Of a stretch of 29,453 nt of DNA, positions 16,767-26,447 are shown in pieces. Source of the DNA: Synechococcales cyanobacterium 340R_concoct_173_sub (lineage in GTDB: Bacteria > Cyanobacteriota > Cyanobacteriia > Leptolyngbyales > Leptolyngbyaceae). The notes beneath the pieces are model-generated. The model did no database searches, had not been told where the DNA came from, and saw only the letters and a program-made list of their open reading frames with translations. The stretch covers positions 1 to 29,453 of the forward strand of contig JANXNM010000542.1 in assembly GCA_025354065.1 (NCBI GenBank), in the 5' to 3' direction. The stretch's first letter is position 1. Each line of letters opens with the position of its first letter. A program made the translations under genes and the position numbers.

Positions 16767-17626
16767 TGGCTTTCACTATGTTCTTGATTTTGAAGTTCTC
16801 TCAGCGCTTGCTTAACCTCAGCGATCGTCAACTCCAGAGACTGTGCAACTTGTTCTATGCTCAAACCTAATCCAATCAATTGAGGAATTGCAGCAGTTAG
16901 TTTTGCCTCTGCTTGAGTTCTTGCCGATCGTTCAATTGTGGTTTGTAATTGGGCAAATTGCTTGGCTTCGCTATTCGTCGAGATCCATTCTCCTACTGCG
17001 TCATACCAGCGTAACCAACGCCCCTCCGCCCCTTGATAGCACCCCTGCCAAACACCCAAGCCTAACCCTAATGCCTCCAACCAAAAACGAGGATTCTCCC
17101 GATCGAGTTGAACTTCTTCATAGCGAATTCCTGATAATGTAAAGACCCGCAGATAATTATCATAGCGGTCATAGACAACATAAAAAGGCACCCGTAGTAT
17201 GCGTTCGTAAACATCCCATTTCGTTGGAGGCTTGCCCAGTTCTCGAACCTTCTGGCCTAAGTCCTCGTCCTCGGTTCCCGGCGATAGCAGCTCCACAACT
17301 AACAGCGGACTCACCCCCTCCTGCCACATCACATAACTCCACCGCAAGTCCTCTTGACGCGTTGCACTAGCCACCCCGATCGACAAAAACCAATCTGGAC
17401 GCTTGTACCACTGCGTATGACGAAGATCGTAGTAGAGATTGAGATCGACACCAACAAAATAGTCGCTGGAAGAATAATTTGGAGGCTGACAAGTTTCCTT
17501 CAACAAATCAGGTTGAAAATCATGAAATTCATCAGGCAAACCCATATCCTCCGGATCTTCGCTCGGCAAGTCATACATTGTGGGAAGTGTTTCCGAGGGC
17601 GGTCTGGGAAATTGAGTTTGGTACAT
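16763..17626 (-). CDS. Uma2-family PD-(D/E)XK nuclease-like protein, copy A
   Basis: A 287-residue protein of the Uma2 (DUF820) family, very common in cyanobacteria, with a restriction-endonuclease-like fold and no settled function. The core runs from KRPDWFLSIGV (Asp) through LLVVELLSPGTEDEDLG (Glu) to PPTKWDVYERILRVPFYVVYDRY, where Asp, Glu and Lys are candidate active-site residues. After residue ~225 comes an alanine-rich helix (ERSARTQAEAKLTAAIPQL) and a short HTH-like tail (GLSIEQVAQSLELTIAEV) also seen at the end of other PD-(D/E)XK proteins. ATG 17626 is the start. Its TGA overlaps the ATG of the HicB-like remnant. It shares long identical segments with copy B. Confidence 0.88.
   Translation of the reverse strand: MYQTQFPRPPSETLPTMYDLPSEDPEDMGLPDEFHDFQPDLLKETCQPPNYSSSDYFVGVDLNLYYDLRHTQWYKRPDWFLSIGVASATRQEDLRWSYVMWQEGVSPLLVVELLSPGTEDEDLGQKVRELGKPPTKWDVYERILRVPFYVVYDRYDNYLRVFTLSGIRYEEVQLDRENPRFWLEALGLGLGVWQGCYQGAEGRWLRWYDAVGEWISTNSEAKQFAQLQTTIERSARTQAEAKLTAAIPQLIGLGLSIEQVAQSLELTIAEVKQALRELQNQEHSESQ
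17510..17620 (-). repeat. 111-nt block identical in both Uma2 genes (copy A)
   Basis: Identical base for base to 18449-18559. It covers codons 3 to about 39 of copy A, encoding the N-terminal region through GLPDEFHDFQP. The bases directly outside the block differ between the copies. Confidence 0.93.
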
Positions 17627-17707
17627 GGGGCTGTTTACTCCAAATCAACTAAGTTTTAGTATATGTCGTTCTGTGGCGTTGTTCCAATCACGCTAGACCG
17701 ACCAAAA

Positions 17708-18565
17708 TTATCGATTCTCTACCACTGCTTGAACCTCAGCGATCGTCAACCCCAAAGACTGTGCAACTTGTTCTATACTCAAACCTAATCCAATCAATTG
17801 AGGAATTGCAGCAGTCAGTTTTGCCTCTGCTTGAGTTCTTGCCGATCGTTCAGTTATAGCTTGAATTTCCGCATCACGTCTTGCCGATCGTTCGATTTCT
17901 GTCTGTTCGATCGCCGTAGAAATCCATTCACCTTGATTGTCATACCAGCGTAACCATTGCCCTTCAAACCCTTCATAAGAGCCTGACCAAACTCCCAAAC
18001 CCAGATCTAATTCATCAAACCAAAATCGAGGATTATTTTCATCAAGTTGTCGTTCCTGATATTTACCATCCACTAAGCTAAACAATCGGAAATTATTTTC
18101 ATAACGGTCAAATACAACATAAAAAGGAACTCTGAGCGACTTTTCATACACTTCCCACTTAATGGGTGGTTTACCAAGTTCTCTTATATTTCGCCCCAAA
18201 TCCTCATCTTCTGTTCCCGGTGACAACAATTCAACTACTAAAAATGGACTAACAAATTCCTGCCAAAGCACATAACTCCAACGCATATCTTGCTGCCGAT
18301 CGCCGATCGATACCCCCAATGCCAAGAACCAATCCGGGCGTTTGTACCACTGAGGATGTCGTCCATCGTAATAAAGATTTAAGTCCGTCCCTACAAAGAA
18401 ATCTGCTGAGGAGTAAGTCGGTGGCTTACAAGTTTCCCGCAAGAGTTGAGGTTGAAAATCATGAAATTCATCAGGCAAACCCATATCCTCCGGATCTTCG
18501 CTCGGCAAGTCATACATTGTGGGAAGTGTTTCCGAGGGCGGTCTGGGAAATTGAGTTTGATACAT
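17708..18565 (-). CDS. Uma2-family PD-(D/E)XK nuclease-like protein, copy B
   Basis: A 285-residue paralogue of copy A, starting at ATG 18565 behind AGGAGAAG; an upstream in-frame start at 18610 is not preferred. It keeps RPDWFLALGV, FLVVELLSPGTEDEDLG and PPIKWEVYEKSLRVPFYVVFDRY. The Lys right after DLGQ in copy A is Asn here (DLGRN), while the Lys before WEVYE is kept. The linker holds two SAR..AE repeats (ERSARRDAEIQAITERSART), and the HTH-like tail ends early (VQAVVENR). The first ~37 codons are identical at nucleotide level to copy A, while the centre is clearly diverged. It lies 78 bp downstream of gcvP on the same strand. Confidence 0.88.
   Translation of the reverse strand: MYQTQFPRPPSETLPTMYDLPSEDPEDMGLPDEFHDFQPQLLRETCKPPTYSSADFFVGTDLNLYYDGRHPQWYKRPDWFLALGVSIGDRQQDMRWSYVLWQEFVSPFLVVELLSPGTEDEDLGRNIRELGKPPIKWEVYEKSLRVPFYVVFDRYENNFRLFSLVDGKYQERQLDENNPRFWFDELDLGLGVWSGSYEGFEGQWLRWYDNQGEWISTAIEQTEIERSARRDAEIQAITERSARTQAEAKLTAAIPQLIGLGLSIEQVAQSLGLTIAEVQAVVENR
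18449..18559 (-). repeat. 111-nt block identical in both Uma2 genes (copy B)
   Basis: The partner of 17510-17620, lying at the same place in copy B. Direct orientation, 939 bp apart. Recent duplication alone would not explain the much greater divergence of the gene centres, so gene conversion is likely. Confidence 0.93.
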
Positions 18566-18643
18566 GATGAGGCTTCTCCTAATCGGTTGAAGATCAGCAA
18601 TCTTTATCATAACTGCCCATCTCCAACCTTATCTTAATTCACA

Positions 18644-21583
18644 TTAACCATTGCCATAAGCCTCCATCGGTAAACAGGAACAAACCAAATTCCGATCGCC
18701 CCAAGCATTATCAATCCGGTTGACCGCAGGATAAAACTTGTGTGCTTTTGTCCAAGCGGTGGGGAAGATGGCGATCGATCGTGAGTAGGGTCGATTCCAT
18801 TCATCATCCACTAAATCAATCACCGTATGAGGTGCATTCTTGAGTAGATTGTTGGTGCGATCGACCTTGCCCGATTCAATTGCGCGGATCTCCTCACGAA
18901 TGGAAATCATGGCATCACAAAACCGATCAAGTTCGGGTAATGATTCACTTTCAGTGGGTTCAACCATCACAGTCCCAGCCACTGGCCAAGATACAGTCGG
19001 CGGATGGAAACCATAGTCAATCAACCGTTTTGCAACATCATCGACTTCGATTTCTGCCGACTTTTTGAATTCACGAAGATCGAGAATACATTCATGGGCA
19101 ACCAAGCCATTTGCACCTTTATACAATACGTCATAGTGTCCTTCAAGGCGTTTAGCAATATAATTTGCATTTAAAATTGCAATTTTGGTCGCATTAGTTA
19201 AGCCCTCACTGCCCATCATGGCAATATACATCCAAGAAATTGGCAAAATGCTAGAACTCCCCCAGGGAGCCGCTGATACCGCACCGATCGCCTGCGAACC
19301 CCCCATTGGAATGACACTATGACTGGGTAAAAATGGTGCTAGATGAGCAACGACTCCGATTGGACCCATTCCAGGACCACCTCCACCATGGGGAATACAG
19401 AATGTTTTATGCAAATTCAAATGGCAAACATCTGCACCAAAGTCACCGGGACGACAAAGCCCCACTTGGGCATTCATATTTGCACCATCCATATACACTT
19501 GGCCGCCGTGGGTATGAACGATCGTACAAATCTCTTGAATGCCAGATTCAAAAACACCATGGGTAGATGGATAGGTCACCATTGATGCGGCAAGATTTGA
19601 AGAATGTTTTTCAGCTTTGGTGCGTAAATCTTCAATATCAATGTTTCCATCCAAATCACAATTCACCGGAATTACCTTCATCCCCGCCATCACCGCACTA
19701 GCCGGATTAGTTCCGTGGGCAGATGTTGGAATCAAACAAAGATTACGGTGAGATTCTTTACGAGATTCGTGATAAGCCCGGATGACCAGTAGTCCAGTAT
19801 ATTCACCTTGAGACCCTGCATTCGGTTGCAGTGAGATTGCAGCAAATCCTGTGATTTCCGCCAGCCATTGTTCAAGCTGATCAAATAGGATTTGATAGCC
19901 CTCTGTTTGATTCACTGGAGCAAAGGGATGGATTTGACCAAACTCCGCCCAAGTAACGGGAATCATTTCAGCCGTCGCATTGAGTTTCATAGTACAAGAT
20001 CCCAAAGGAATCATTGCACTTGTCAACGATAAATCTTTTTGCTGCAAACCATACATATACCGCAGCAAATCAGTCTCCGATCGGTATTGCCCAAACACCG
20101 AATGGATCAAATAGTCAGAAGTTCTCGGAAATCCGATCGCACTCTGATCAACTTTGACAATTGACCCATTCACGCCAAAGATTTCAAACAAATCCAACAC
20201 ATCCCGATCGCTCGTCGCTTCATCGAGAGAAATGCCGATCGCAGTTGCATCCAACTTACGAAGATTAATCCGGCGGGCAACAGCAGCAGCCATCAACCCA
20301 TCTGTCCGATCGCCCGTTTCAATGGCAATAGTATCAAAATAAGTATTCGATCGCAGCGTAAATCCGGCTTTAATCAAACCCGTCGCGAGAGCTTGCGTCA
20401 AACTATGAATTCGAGTTGCGATCGCCTTCAATCCATCCGGCCCGTGATACACCGCATACATACTCGCGATCACTGCCAACAATACCTGTGCAGTACAAAT
20501 ATTACTGGTTGCCTTATCTCGACGAATATGTTGTTCTCTAGTTTGCAAAGACAATCGTAATGCGCGTTCACCACGAGTATCACGGGAAACCCCAATCAAT
20601 CGTCCCGGCATTTGACGTTTGTATACATCTTTGGTTGCAAAGTACGCCGCGTGAGGACCGCCATATCCAAATGGTACGCCAAATCGTTGCGTATTCCCGA
20701 CAGCAATATCTGCGCCCCATTCTCCAGGAGGTTTCAACAATGTTAATGCCAAAATATCCGCAACGGCTGTGACTAATGCACCGGATGCGTGGGCACGATC
20801 GCAAAATCCTTTATAGTCCGCAATAGAACCATCTGTCGCCGGATAGGAAATCAATGCGCCAAATACAGAAGTCGCTGCAAAATCAAAGGTTTCTGCATTG
20901 CCAACAATGATTTCGATCTCCAATGGAATTGCGCGAGTTCTCACCACATCGATCGTTTGTGGATGACAATTTTCCGCTACAAAAAACGCATTTGATTTCG
21001 TCTTCGTCACGCCATAACACAATGACATCGCTTCTGCTGCCGCCGTGCCTTCATCCAACAGCGACGCATTAGAAATCTCCATTCCCGTCAAATCCATCAC
21101 CATCGTCTGAAAGTTCAGCAGTGCTTCTAGACGACCTTGAGAAATCTCTGGTTGATACGGTGTGTATTGGGTATACCAAGCCGGATTTTCTAAAATATTG
21201 CGCAAAATTACAGGCGGCGTAATGCAATTGCTATAGCCCATGCCGATGAACGATCGGAACACTTTATTCTTACTCGCGATCGCTTTTAAATCTGCCAACG
21301 CCTCATATTCCGATCGGGCCGACTCAATTCGCAATGGACGTTTCAGCCGAATCATATCCGGAACTGTCGCATTAATAAATTCTTCCAGCGAGCTATAACC
21401 AAGCACCGTCGCCATCCTATCCACATCCGCAGCGCGAGGTCCATTGTGACGGGACTCAAAACGATCGGGATTGGGAAACTGTACAGACGTAGGAATTGAG
21501 GCACTGGGCGGCAAACTCATTTCAAAATCAGTCGATTCCGACGTTTCCCAAGACGTAACTAGGGAAGAAAGGGGTTCAGACAT
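18644..21583 (-). CDS. gcvP: Glycine dehydrogenase (aminomethyl-transferring), P-protein
   Basis: The pyridoxal-phosphate decarboxylase of the glycine cleavage system, which takes CO2 from glycine and passes the aminomethyl group to lipoylated GcvH. In cyanobacteria it serves the photorespiratory glycolate route. The 979-residue product is the single-chain form with both homologous halves. The PLP lysine is K726 in [18 protein letters not shown]. Other landmarks are [13 protein letters not shown] near residue 45, [48 protein letters not shown], and [18 protein letters not shown] 21583 is the start. gcvT and gcvH are not in the window. The 298 bp upstream show no glycine riboswitch that I can recognise. 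Confidence 0.97.
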   Translation of the reverse strand: MSEPLSSLVTSWETSESTDFEMSLPPSASIPTSVQFPNPDRFESRHNGPRAADVDRMATVLGYSSLEEFINATVPDMIRLKRPLRIESARSEYEALADLKAIASKNKVFRSFIGMGYSNCITPPVILRNILENPAWYTQYTPYQPEISQGRLEALLNFQTMVMDLTGMEISNASLLDEGTAAAEAMSLCYGVTKTKSNAFFVAENCHPQTIDVVRTRAIPLEIEIIVGNAETFDFAATSVFGALISYPATDGSIADYKGFCDRAHASGALVTAVADILALTLLKPPGEWGADIAVGNTQRFGVPFGYGGPHAAYFATKDVYKRQMPGRLIGVSRDTRGERALRLSLQTREQHIRRDKATSNICTAQVLLAVIASMYAVYHGPDGLKAIATRIHSLTQALATGLIKAGFTLRSNTYFDTIAIETGDRTDGLMAAAVARRINLRKLDATAIGISLDEATSDRDVLDLFEIFGVNGSIVKVDQSAIGFPRTSDYLIHSVFGQYRSETDLLRYMYGLQQKDLSLTSAMIPLGSCTMKLNATAEMIPVTWAEFGQIHPFAPVNQTEGYQILFDQLEQWLAEITGFAAISLQPNAGSQGEYTGLLVIRAYHESRKESHRNLCLIPTSAHGTNPASAVMAGMKVIPVNCDLDGNIDIEDLRTKAEKHSSNLAASMVTYPSTHGVFESGIQEICTIVHTHGGQVYMDGANMNAQVGLCRPGDFGADVCHLNLHKTFCIPHGGGGPGMGPIGVVAHLAPFLPSHSVIPMGGSQAIGAVSAAPWGSSSILPISWMYIAMMGSEGLTNATKIAILNANYIAKRLEGHYDVLYKGANGLVAHECILDLREFKKSAEIEVDDVAKRLIDYGFHPPTVSWPVAGTVMVEPTESESLPELDRFCDAMISIREEIRAIESGKVDRTNNLLKNAPHTVIDLVDDEWNRPYSRSIAIFPTAWTKAHKFYPAVNRIDNAWGDRNLVCSCLPMEAYGNG

Positions 21584-21881
21584 GACTAAAAAACCTCAGG
21601 AAACCAGAACACATTGGACAGTAAAAAATGAAACGTATTCCATCCGATCGCCGGAAAGAAATATCAAAATTCTGGATTTAGATTGTTAAACACTATAACA
21701 ATTGTGCATGCTACGAAATGGTGTCTTGTGAAGCAACGATGAATTTTGAATGGTTCCTCCGTAGATCTAACGAGAAGATTTCGGGCGATCGAGTGATGAA
21801 GTTGGTCACGCGATCGCACGTCTGCACAAGATCTAAGATAATTTAAGACAATAGAGATAATTTGCTTCAGGGAATTTCATC

Positions 21882-22502
21882 ATGCACAGAATAACTCGTC
21901 TATTCATTGTCTCACTTCCCATTTTACCGATCGTCCTTCTCAGCACTTTGGCCCAAGCGTTCTCAGAGGCCCACCTCTACCGTGCCAATTTGACGAGTGC
22001 AAAGCTGGCAGATGTCAAACTCATGGATGACAAATTGACCAATGCCCGTGGACCTCGATCGATCGCCCTCAAACCTACCGACAATCCACTACCCGATCGT
22101 CTAGCCTTCCGTCTTAAAGAGAGGGAATCATTACAGTTGATCGGTGCTCTGAACCGCGCCCAACAGGCTTATTACTTAGAAAAAGATCGGTTCACGACCA
22201 GCCTCAAAGCTACAGGTATGGGCATCAAACCCGATACTGAAGACTACCGTTATCGTCTCTTTGTCGCGCCCGATCGCTATCCTGCGGCCATGCAAGTAGC
22301 CTTACCAAAAACCTCCGATCTCGTAACATTTCTAGGACTGGTTTACGCTACAAAATTAGACGGACAATCAGCCACGATCGCAAAGCTCTGTGTCAGCGAA
22401 AAACCAGGAACCCCCATGCCCCTCTGGAGCGCGATCGACTACAAAAATCCTAAAAAAGGAGAGCCGATCGTCTGCCCATTCGGATTCATCCCCGTCAAGT
22501 AG
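21882..22502 (+). CDS. Secreted protein with type IV pilin-like G/H domain
   Basis: A 206-residue exported protein starting at ATG 21882. Residues 1-26 form a Sec signal peptide (RLFIVSLPILPIVLLSTLAQA), not the prepilin leader plus hydrophobic stalk of true pilins. A short stretch with pentapeptide-like spacing (AHLYRANLTSAKLADVKLMDDKL) follows. The core, from SLQLIGALNRAQQAYYLEKDRFTTSLKATGMGI through YRYRLF, matches the cyanobacterial pilin-like G/H domain, including the N..QQAYY.E...F motif. Two Cys (in KLCVSEK and IVCPFG) may form a disulphide. Without a stalk it should be soluble in the periplasm. It lies 395 bp upstream of sigF, which in other cyanobacteria controls type IV pili. Confidence 0.82.
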   Translation: MHRITRLFIVSLPILPIVLLSTLAQAFSEAHLYRANLTSAKLADVKLMDDKLTNARGPRSIALKPTDNPLPDRLAFRLKERESLQLIGALNRAQQAYYLEKDRFTTSLKATGMGIKPDTEDYRYRLFVAPDRYPAAMQVALPKTSDLVTFLGLVYATKLDGQSATIAKLCVSEKPGTPMPLWSAIDYKNPKKGEPIVCPFGFIPVK

Positions 22503-22897
22503 TCACCCTTGCTCAGACCCCTCACCGTAAAATGACGGATAAACCTCACTCCCCCTGTAGAATTAATTTTTCCTTTAGAGTAATTGCTTCGGATATCACT
22601 AAAATGTAACTAAAATGTAACTAAAATGATTTGATAAGCTGAATCAGCCTGATTCTTACTTGAGCGACCTCTCAAAAAATCGATCGAATCATCATCGCTC
22701 AGCAAAAATAAGCCAAATCACTAAAGTCCTTTCCAGAATAGGATTTCAGCCATTTCGCTTACGCAGAATCGCGCAATTTCTTACGTAAAATTACATAAAA
22801 TAGTTCTAGCGCCCTAGAAAGACTCCCGTATATCGACCATGGTTCAAACATCTCCCAAAACTGAGAATGAACCCAACGGTGATTGAGAGACTTACAA
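22503..22897 (+). promoter_or_regulatory. Leader region of sigF with 11-bp repeats and short upstream ORF
   Basis: About 395 bp. At 22599-22631 the unit CTAAAATGTAA is repeated three times, with the last copy ending in GATT. The 11-bp period is close to one helical turn and could array a regulator on one DNA face. An ATG at 22839 opens a 15-codon frame (MVQTSPKTENEPNGD) ending at TGA 22884-22886, just before the sigF start. Whether either element acts on sigF is inference. Confidence 0.5.
22599..22631 (+). repeat. Three 11-bp direct repeats
   Basis: CTAAAATGTAA at 22599-22609 and 22610-22620, and CTAAAATGATT at 22621-22631. Located between the pilin-like gene and sigF. Confidence 0.88.
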
Positions 22898-23689
22898 ATG
22901 CTTGCAACCCAAACGACTAGCAATATCAGAACTCGTGGTATGGAACTCTTAACGACCTACCATCAAAAGCCCACCATTCGACTCCGTAATCAACTCGTTC
23001 AAATGAACGTTGGTCTAGTCCGCAAAATCGCCCATCGCATCAGCCACCAATGTGCTGAACCCTACGAAGATCTAGAACAAATCGGTTACCTCGGTCTTAT
23101 CCGGGCGATCGAACGCTTCAACCCAAATCAAGGGTGCGCCTTCAGTTCCTTCGCAGTGCCCTACATTCGAGGTGAAATGCTTCACTTCCTTCGCGATCGA
23201 GCGGGTACTGTTAAGATTCCCCGTCGTTGGCAACAAATCAACAAAGAAGGCCAGCGTGTTCGTGAGACCCTATCCAATGAATTAGGCCGTCAACCCACGG
23301 ATGACGAAGTGGCCCTTGAAATCGGTGTCACCGTCCAAGAATGGCGCGATAGCAAACTTGCCGCCAAAAATCGCCTGCCTTTGAGCCTAGACGCAACAAT
23401 CTGTCAACAGCTTGATTCCCCAATGACCTTGGGAGACACCATTCCCGACGCTCGCTACCAAGAGCTACAAGGTTTAGAGGAAGATCGTCAACAGCTTCAA
23501 AGAGCACTCAATCAGCTTGAAGAAAAAACTCGTCAAGCGATCGAGTACGTTTTCTTACATGATCTTTCCCGTAAAGAAGTCGCTGAACGGATTGGTGTCA
23601 GCCCAATGACCGTCACTCGCCGCATCCATCGGGGTGTTCAGCAAATGGTCGCAACACTCAAGCCCCAAATGGCGCAAACTGATCCTTAA
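22898..23689 (+). CDS. sigF: Group 3 RNA polymerase sigma factor, SigF type
   Basis: A 263-residue alternative sigma factor. ATG 22898 is chosen because GAGAG lies 8-9 bases upstream; a TTG at 22883 in frame would add five residues. Region 2 is clear: LVQMNVGLVRKIAHRI, YEDLEQIGYLGLIRAIERFNP (core binding) and AFSSFAVPYIRGEMLHFLRD (-10 recognition). Region 3 has TVKIPRRWQQINKEGQ and GRQPTDDEVALEIGV. Region 4 has LEEKTRQAIEYVFLHDLSRKEVAERIGVSPMTVTRRI (HTH). The arrangement and wording match cyanobacterial SigF, needed for pilin expression and phototaxis in Synechocystis. The pilin-like gene upstream supports the same theme. Confidence 0.92.
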   Translation: MLATQTTSNIRTRGMELLTTYHQKPTIRLRNQLVQMNVGLVRKIAHRISHQCAEPYEDLEQIGYLGLIRAIERFNPNQGCAFSSFAVPYIRGEMLHFLRDRAGTVKIPRRWQQINKEGQRVRETLSNELGRQPTDDEVALEIGVTVQEWRDSKLAAKNRLPLSLDATICQQLDSPMTLGDTIPDARYQELQGLEEDRQQLQRALNQLEEKTRQAIEYVFLHDLSRKEVAERIGVSPMTVTRRIHRGVQQMVATLKPQMAQTDP

Positions 23690-23766
23690 TTTTTCTGTCT
23701 TTGGTTTATGAGTCGGACAAGTTGTTCGTAAGTCTACAAAACATCACTCTATTTCTAGAATTAATC

Positions 23767-23807
23767 ATCGGGCCGTCTTAATTTAAATTAGAACGACCCG
23801 ATTTTTT
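23767..23807 (+). terminator. Intrinsic terminator of sigF
   Basis: A long hairpin: ATCGGG (23767-23772) pairs with CCCGAT (23797-23802), and inner bases continue the pairing around TTAATTTAAATTA. It is followed directly by a run of T residues (23802-23807). Confidence 0.82.
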
Positions 23808-23818
23808 ATGCGCTTTTT

Positions 23819-24232
23819 TTACACACTCAGCTTGGCTTGAAGAAAATTGACCCATTCGATCGCTGGATCAATAGTTACAAACGGAATTTGTATTAAATCG
23901 CCACCAGACAACGGCAGCAGTTCCACCGCAATCACCTGGCCCCGATCGGGTGGATCCACTATATCTACCACTACACCATCAACTCGAAGCTGAACCCCTT
24001 TTAAAGCCGTCAGATCCATTACTTGGCGATCTTCGATGCCCTTCCTCAGCGGTTTCCCCCAAGTCAACGTGCCCGATCGATAGCCAAGTGCCGCGTAAAT
24101 ATCGTACTTCGACTTCTCATATTGCAACGCCCAAGCGCCGTATCCCTGAACTTTTTGATACTCATTCCAGCCTGCCCAAGCCAAACCAAAAAAGATTGCT
24201 AAGAGTGGCAGCCATAATAATCCATGTACCAT
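23819..24232 (-). CDS. Small membrane-anchored protein, function unknown
   Basis: A 137-residue protein from ATG 24232, preceded by AAGGA 8 bases upstream; the frame stays open to 24295, but that start lacks support. One N-terminal membrane helix (LLWLPLLAIFFGLAWAGW, residues about 4-21) is followed by a conserved-looking YGAWALQYEKSKYDIYAALGYRSGTLTWGKP and a beta-rich soluble part with VQLRVDGVVVDI and IQIPFVTIDP. I do not recognise a named family. It looks like a cyanobacterial conserved protein exposed on one side of a membrane. It is divergent from the subtilase-like gene, with starts under 100 bp apart. Confidence 0.78.
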   Translation of the reverse strand: MVHGLLWLPLLAIFFGLAWAGWNEYQKVQGYGAWALQYEKSKYDIYAALGYRSGTLTWGKPLRKGIEDRQVMDLTALKGVQLRVDGVVVDIVDPPDRGQVIAVELLPLSGGDLIQIPFVTIDPAIEWVNFLQAKLSV

Positions 24233-24327
24233 TTTGCCGATCCTTACGCCCGATGACTGGTATGTTATAGAGCAATTATGGGCGGTTGCGACCACATTCA
24301 GGATCTATAGATAGGATCACGAACGAA

Positions 24328-26319
24328 ATGAAACGATGGATTTTGCTTTTTTGTTGTCTTGGGGCACTCGGATGGGCCACATCTCAATTTAGCGCAACCC
24401 TAACGCAAGGAACATTTGACAGCATCATCATCGACTTCCGAGAAGAAGTTGGGGATAGTCAGATTCAAGAAGCCATGGGTGAAGCCTCTAAGCTTTTAGA
24501 TCTCACTCCTCGTCTCAATAGTGAATTTTCTGAAGACGATCATATTTTTGTGGTGCCAGGAAATCTTGAACTGTTCCAAAAACTGAAAAAATCAGGACTC
24601 GATCGCTACACCGAATCTCTAGAACCCAACTATATGTACAGCATTCCAGAAGCCAGTCAAATTCGCCTTCCCATTTTAGTTGAAAAAGCTGTAGAAGCTA
24701 AAAAAACAGATCAATCAATCAAAGCATCCGAAAAAAATTACCCGAACGATCCACTATTTCCTAAGCAATGGAATCTCCGTCAAATCAATATTGAGGAAGC
24801 ATGGACAGTTAATAAAGGCAAAGGGTCAACAGTAGCGGTCATCGGCACGGGAATCAGTCGAGTCTCGGATTTAGAAAAGACGGACTTTGTGGGGGGGTAT
24901 GACTTTATTAATGACAATGCTGATGCAACAGATGACCTTGGTCATGGCACCCACATCGCCGGGACAATTGCCCAATCGACTAATAATGGATTTGGGGCCG
25001 CTGGAATTGCGCCAGAAGCAAGCTTAATGCCCGTCAAGGTTCTCAGTACTGGTGGAAATGGGACCGTCGCCGATATTGCTGAAGGAATTCGCTATGCTGC
25101 CGATCGAAATGCCAGTGTGATTGCCTTGACGATGGTGGGCAATGGGAATAGTGTTTTTTTACAAAAGGCGATCGAATATGCTCACCGAAAAGGGGCCGTC
25201 ATCATTGCTCCAGCAGGCAATAGTGGCCGCAGCGCTGTCGATTATCCTGCTCGGTATCGCTATGTTTTGGGGGTTTCGGCCTTAGATTCAAACGGCGAAA
25301 AGGCTCCCTATTCTAATGCTGGAGCAGGCGTGGATATTTCGGCTCCAGGAGGTCTGATTATCGGAGAAGATCCAGCGGGGGGAATTTTACAAAATACCTT
25401 CGATCGCAAAATGAAACTGTCTATTTTCGCTCCCTTCCAAGGTACTAGTATGGCCGTTCCTCATGTTGCCGGAGTGGCGGCGCTTCTCCATACATTGGGA
25501 GTAACGGATCCTGACGAAATCGGAACAGTGTTGACCCGATCGGCCCTAGTCCACAAACGGGATACACGGAATGACTTTGGGGCCGGAGCGCTTGATGCAG
25601 CCGCAGCCCTAAAACTCGCCCAACAGCCCACACGCCCCACCCCAAATTACTTCGATTGGGCACGCGATCGAGGCTATATTGATGGTCGGTTTTGGATAGA
25701 TGAACAAGAAATTGCAGCCCCCTCAAAATTAGTAATAGCGGGATTGGCGATCGTAATAGCCCTAACTTTAAGCGGAATAGAACGGACGATCGCGTTTTGG
25801 TTGGGCCTGGGCTTCGGGAGCTGTGGCCTGTTTTTACTACGAGGAATTTATTTAATCGATGTCTCCCAGATTCCTTTTCGGATTTTGGGCAGTACGGTAG
25901 CGGAACTGGGCAGTTTATTTCAGGGCGATGAAGACCTTAATCCTATATCAGCAAGTTTTGCGCTACCCCTAATTTTCGGTTTAATTAGTTTACTTGTGCC
26001 ACGATTCAAGCAACTCGCCATCGGATTAAGTCTCGGCATGACCGCTTCTCTCGCAATCTATACCGTAACCAATCCATCCTTGCACTGGCTGTCGAATGCT
26101 ACTGTAGTAAAATTTTTTCTGGCATTCAATAGCCTTCTCTGTTGGGGATGGGCGAGGTACCTAGCATTACCTTGGACTGATTTTTTGACTGGAATAGTAG
26201 AACCTTGGCAACCAAAGACCTGGCGGCGATTGCTGAGAGGCGCAGGGCATTCTAAACCCAAACTACTTATCCCTCCTAGAAGGGTTGTAAGCTCCAAGCG
26301 GAAACAACCTAGAAACTAG
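24328..26319 (+). CDS. S8 subtilase-like membrane protein lacking the catalytic Asp
   Basis: A 663-residue protein from ATG 24328. Residues 1-22 are a signal peptide or membrane anchor (WILLFCCLGALGWA), followed by a propeptide-like region to about residue 125. The subtilase domain then has His206 in GHGTHIAGTIA, Asn298 in PAGNSG and Ser374 in FQGTSMAVPHVAG. The catalytic Asp position reads VAVIGTGIS (Gly173, codon GGC, one base from GAC). The usual substrate-loop SLGG motif is also changed (IALTMVGNG). After residue ~465 there are several hydrophobic helices (LVIAGLAIVIALTLSG, FWLGLGFGSCGLFLLRGIYLI, LPLIFGLISLLVP, LGMTASLAIYTV). The architecture matches a cyanobacterial subtilase group with a membrane C-terminus. 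It is probably inactive or strongly impaired, pending confirmation. Confidence 0.9.
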   Translation: MKRWILLFCCLGALGWATSQFSATLTQGTFDSIIIDFREEVGDSQIQEAMGEASKLLDLTPRLNSEFSEDDHIFVVPGNLELFQKLKKSGLDRYTESLEPNYMYSIPEASQIRLPILVEKAVEAKKTDQSIKASEKNYPNDPLFPKQWNLRQINIEEAWTVNKGKGSTVAVIGTGISRVSDLEKTDFVGGYDFINDNADATDDLGHGTHIAGTIAQSTNNGFGAAGIAPEASLMPVKVLSTGGNGTVADIAEGIRYAADRNASVIALTMVGNGNSVFLQKAIEYAHRKGAVIIAPAGNSGRSAVDYPARYRYVLGVSALDSNGEKAPYSNAGAGVDISAPGGLIIGEDPAGGILQNTFDRKMKLSIFAPFQGTSMAVPHVAGVAALLHTLGVTDPDEIGTVLTRSALVHKRDTRNDFGAGALDAAAALKLAQQPTRPTPNYFDWARDRGYIDGRFWIDEQEIAAPSKLVIAGLAIVIALTLSGIERTIAFWLGLGFGSCGLFLLRGIYLIDVSQIPFRILGSTVAELGSLFQGDEDLNPISASFALPLIFGLISLLVPRFKQLAIGLSLGMTASLAIYTVTNPSLHWLSNATVVKFFLAFNSLLCWGWARYLALPWTDFLTGIVEPWQPKTWRRLLRGAGHSKPKLLIPPRRVVSSKRKQPRN

Positions 26320-26447
26320 AACTCACTCACTCAATTAACGTGAGAACAGCGGCTTTTCACGATTACCGATCGCAGCCGTGCCATCTCACTAGATAATAGA
26401 AGATATATTCACATTTCTTAACTTTTAATCAAGGGCAGGTATTGACC

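Noticed and set aside
21584..21881. Glycine riboswitch upstream of gcvP
   Set aside because: I could not find the conserved aptamer core motifs in this interval.
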